Shown piece after piece: positions 62,677-64,000 of a DNA stretch of 64,000 nt. This DNA comes from an uncultured Erythrobacter sp. (GTDB taxonomy: Bacteria; Pseudomonadota; Alphaproteobacteria; Sphingomonadales; Sphingomonadaceae): assembly GCA_937969505.1 (NCBI GenBank), contig CALBWA010000013.1:62001-126000 (forward strand), written 5' to 3'. The translations under genes were made by a program, and so were the position numbers. Positions within the stretch are counted from its first letter, which is position 1, and each line of letters starts with the position of its first letter. The notes below the pieces were generated by a model. The model was not told the DNA's origin and did not search any database. It saw nothing but the letters and a program-made list of their open reading frames with translations.

Positions 62677-63744
62677 CTATGCTGCATCCGGTGGGCCCGG
62701 TCGCGCGTCCTTGCGGCCCGTCACATGCATCCCCCAGGCTGTTGCGACCACCAGCAAGGCGCCGACCAATTGGTGGGCAACCGCAATCCACAATGCGACG
62801 CCGGTCACGACAGTCGCAATGCCGAGCAGGATTTGTGTGCCGAACGCGCTGTGAATGGCGATCGATGCAGCACGATTGTGCGGTTTCACCCGCCGGGCGA
62901 GCCAGATCAGGGCGCCAACTGCAGCGAACGCCCACCAGCGATGCAGGAAATGCAGCAGGAAGGGGTCATGCGTCAGCGCCCAGCCCCAACCGCGTCTTAG
63001 GTCAAACTCCGGCACCAGCGTCCCTTGCATCAAGGGCCAATCGTAGGATGCATGACCTGCATTCAGCCCTGCCACCCAGGCCCCCAGCAACAATTGTATA
63101 AACAGGATGAGGGCAGTGACGAGTGTCCCCAGGGTTAGCCGCGACGGGACAGGATCACCCCCTGCGGCGACGGCGCGCGCATGGTCGCGCAGATCGAGCG
63201 CAGTCCAGATCAGTCCGCCCAGCGTGAACAGCGCGGTCAGCAAATGCACCGAAAGCCACAAATGGCTGACATCGGTCATCTCGCCAGACAGGCCCGACCG
63301 CACCATCAACCAGCCGAACACCCCCTGCAGGCCGCCCAGCGAAAGCAACGCCACCAGCCGCCATTTGTAACCGGCCGGAATCGCGCCGCGAATCCAGAAC
63401 CAGGCCAGCGGCAGGGCAAAGGCGACGCCGATTGCCCGGCCCATCAGCCGGTGAAACCATTCCCAGAAGAAGATGAATTTAAAGTCGGCCAGGGTCATGC
63501 CGGCGGGCCCCGCTTCAAAAATATACTCCGGCGTTGCGCGATATTCGTCGAATTCAGCCAGCCATTGCGCCTCGGAAAGTGGCGGCAGGATGCCTGAAAC
63601 CGGTTGCCACTGGGTAATCGACAATCCGCTTTCGGTCAGACGGGTAATCCCGCCGACCATGACAATCAGCACCACCATCAGCGCAATGGTATAAAGCCAA
63701 TTGGCCAATGCGTAGGGCCGGTGGAGTTGCGCAGCTTTGTGCAT
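62677..63744 (-). CDS. ctaA: Heme A synthase
   Basis: The 355-residue membrane protein (eight helices) converts heme O to heme A for cytochrome oxidase. Paired histidines occur in WEWFHRLMGR near 98, in DVSHLWLSVHLL near 160, and in FLLHFLHRWWAF and ALWIAVAHQLVGA in the second half. ATG at 63744 (MHKAAQLHRP) gives the usual N-terminus. The terminal oxidase genes are not in the window. Confidence 0.94.
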   Translation of the reverse strand: MHKAAQLHRPYALANWLYTIALMVVLIVMVGGITRLTESGLSITQWQPVSGILPPLSEAQWLAEFDEYRATPEYIFEAGPAGMTLADFKFIFFWEWFHRLMGRAIGVAFALPLAWFWIRGAIPAGYKWRLVALLSLGGLQGVFGWLMVRSGLSGEMTDVSHLWLSVHLLTALFTLGGLIWTALDLRDHARAVAAGGDPVPSRLTLGTLVTALILFIQLLLGAWVAGLNAGHASYDWPLMQGTLVPEFDLRRGWGWALTHDPFLLHFLHRWWAFAAVGALIWLARRVKPHNRAASIAIHSAFGTQILLGIATVVTGVALWIAVAHQLVGALLVVATAWGMHVTGRKDARPGPPDAA

Positions 63745-63852
63745 AATGACGTGCCCCTGCGTGTCGCGATGCAAAAGTGCAAGTCGAAAGGCTGCAATTT
63801 GGCTTGCGCCCCTTGCAAGATGATACACTATAACATACATCGCTGCCTGAAG

Positions 63853-64000
63853 ATGAGCCAAGCACCCTCCTTGATTCGCCGGCAACTGGACCGGACGGGC
63901 CTGTTGTTATCGGGCCTGTGCGCGGTGCATTGCATTGCCAGCATCGTGGCAATTTCGCTGCTGGGGCTGGGCGGTCATGCTTTCTTTTCGCCCGACATTC
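63853..64000 (+). CDS. MerC-domain protein (partial, 3' end cut by window edge)
   Basis: The first 49 codons read MSQAPSLIRRQLDRTGLLLSGLCAVHCIASIVAISLLGLGG. The CAVHC motif in the first membrane helix is the MerC signature. MerC proteins are small mercury or metal transport membrane proteins; housekeeping homologues have other roles. It is divergent from ctaA. ATG at 63853. Confidence 0.72.
   Translation, partial: MSQAPSLIRRQLDRTGLLLSGLCAVHCIASIVAISLLGLGGHAFFSPDI

Noticed and set aside
1-64000. tRNA, rRNA, insertion sequences or prophage
   Set aside because: I looked through the intergenic gaps and saw no cloverleaf, rRNA segment, transposase or integrase.

Overview
The window looks like chromosomal core sequence from an alphaproteobacterium of the order Sphingomonadales, most likely Erythrobacteraceae (Erythrobacter/Altererythrobacter-like). 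This rests on gene content and order: parB-parA-rsmG-mnmG-mnmE, rho-hemJ-hemE facing ppsR-maf-aroE-coaE-dnaQ, DUF1013 (TrcR), DUF1192, DUF1491, DUF2497 (PopZ family), an S9 protein with an acidic N-terminal extension, UrcA and head-GIN proteins, and moderately high GC. I saw no rRNA, tRNA, CRISPR array, prophage or insertion sequence. Coding density is high and many neighbouring genes overlap by 1-8 bases.

Layout. 1-4.2 kb (minus): fatty-acyl-CoA ligase (cut by the window edge), TrcR, glutathione S-transferase and quinone oxidoreductase. 4.3-11.5 kb (plus): DUF1192, clpA, M1 peptidase, and the exonuclease/ATP-dependent ligase repair pair. 11.5-14.7 kb (minus): gamma-carbonic anhydrase, hemB, M23 peptidase. 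14.9-20.4 kb (plus): SUV3-like helicase, S4 protein, fdxA, carD and two small lipoproteins. 20.4-26.1 kb: tsaC (minus), acyl-CoA dehydrogenase, DUF815 ATPase (plus), sugar dehydrogenase (minus), methionine-sulfoxide reductase (plus). 26.1-30.6 kb (minus): a chaperone-usher pilus cluster with a DUF4402 pilin. 30.9-36.9 kb (minus): parB, parA, rsmG, mnmG, mnmE, DUF6489, with three parS sites. 37.0-39.0 kb (plus): glutamate-synthase-like protein and an NTF2-like protein. 39.0-42.5 kb (minus): DUF2007-like protein, rho, hemJ, hemE. 42.46-42.78 kb: the only gap above 300 bases, an AT-rich intergenic stretch that I propose as the chromosome replication origin. 42.8-49.4 kb (plus): ppsR-maf-aroE-coaE-dnaQ, hpf, ptsN, thioesterase, DUF1491, cell-wall hydrolase. 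49.4-54.7 kb (mostly minus): xthA, erpA, CBS protein, ferredoxin-like protein, PopZ-family protein, TolC, PCMT-like protein. 54.8-58.5 kb (plus): class I fumarase and a LytS/LytTR two-component pair. 58.6-64 kb: UrcA, small membrane protein, phosphoesterase, rpsI-rplM, ctaA-cutA-hypothetical operon and a partial MerC-domain gene.

How the parts fit. The centre of the window reads as the origin-proximal chromosome-maintenance region: a candidate oriC between hemE and ppsR, parAB with three parS sites 7-10 kb away, and a PopZ-family polar hub about 10 kb on the other side. Genes next to the candidate origin point away from it on both sides, as expected for leading-strand coding. Haem supply is spread through the window (hemB, hemJ, hemE, ctaA). 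The most distinctive accessory-like element is the pilus cluster, whose usher carries a C-terminal extension and whose pilin is followed by a strong terminator before the chaperone gene.
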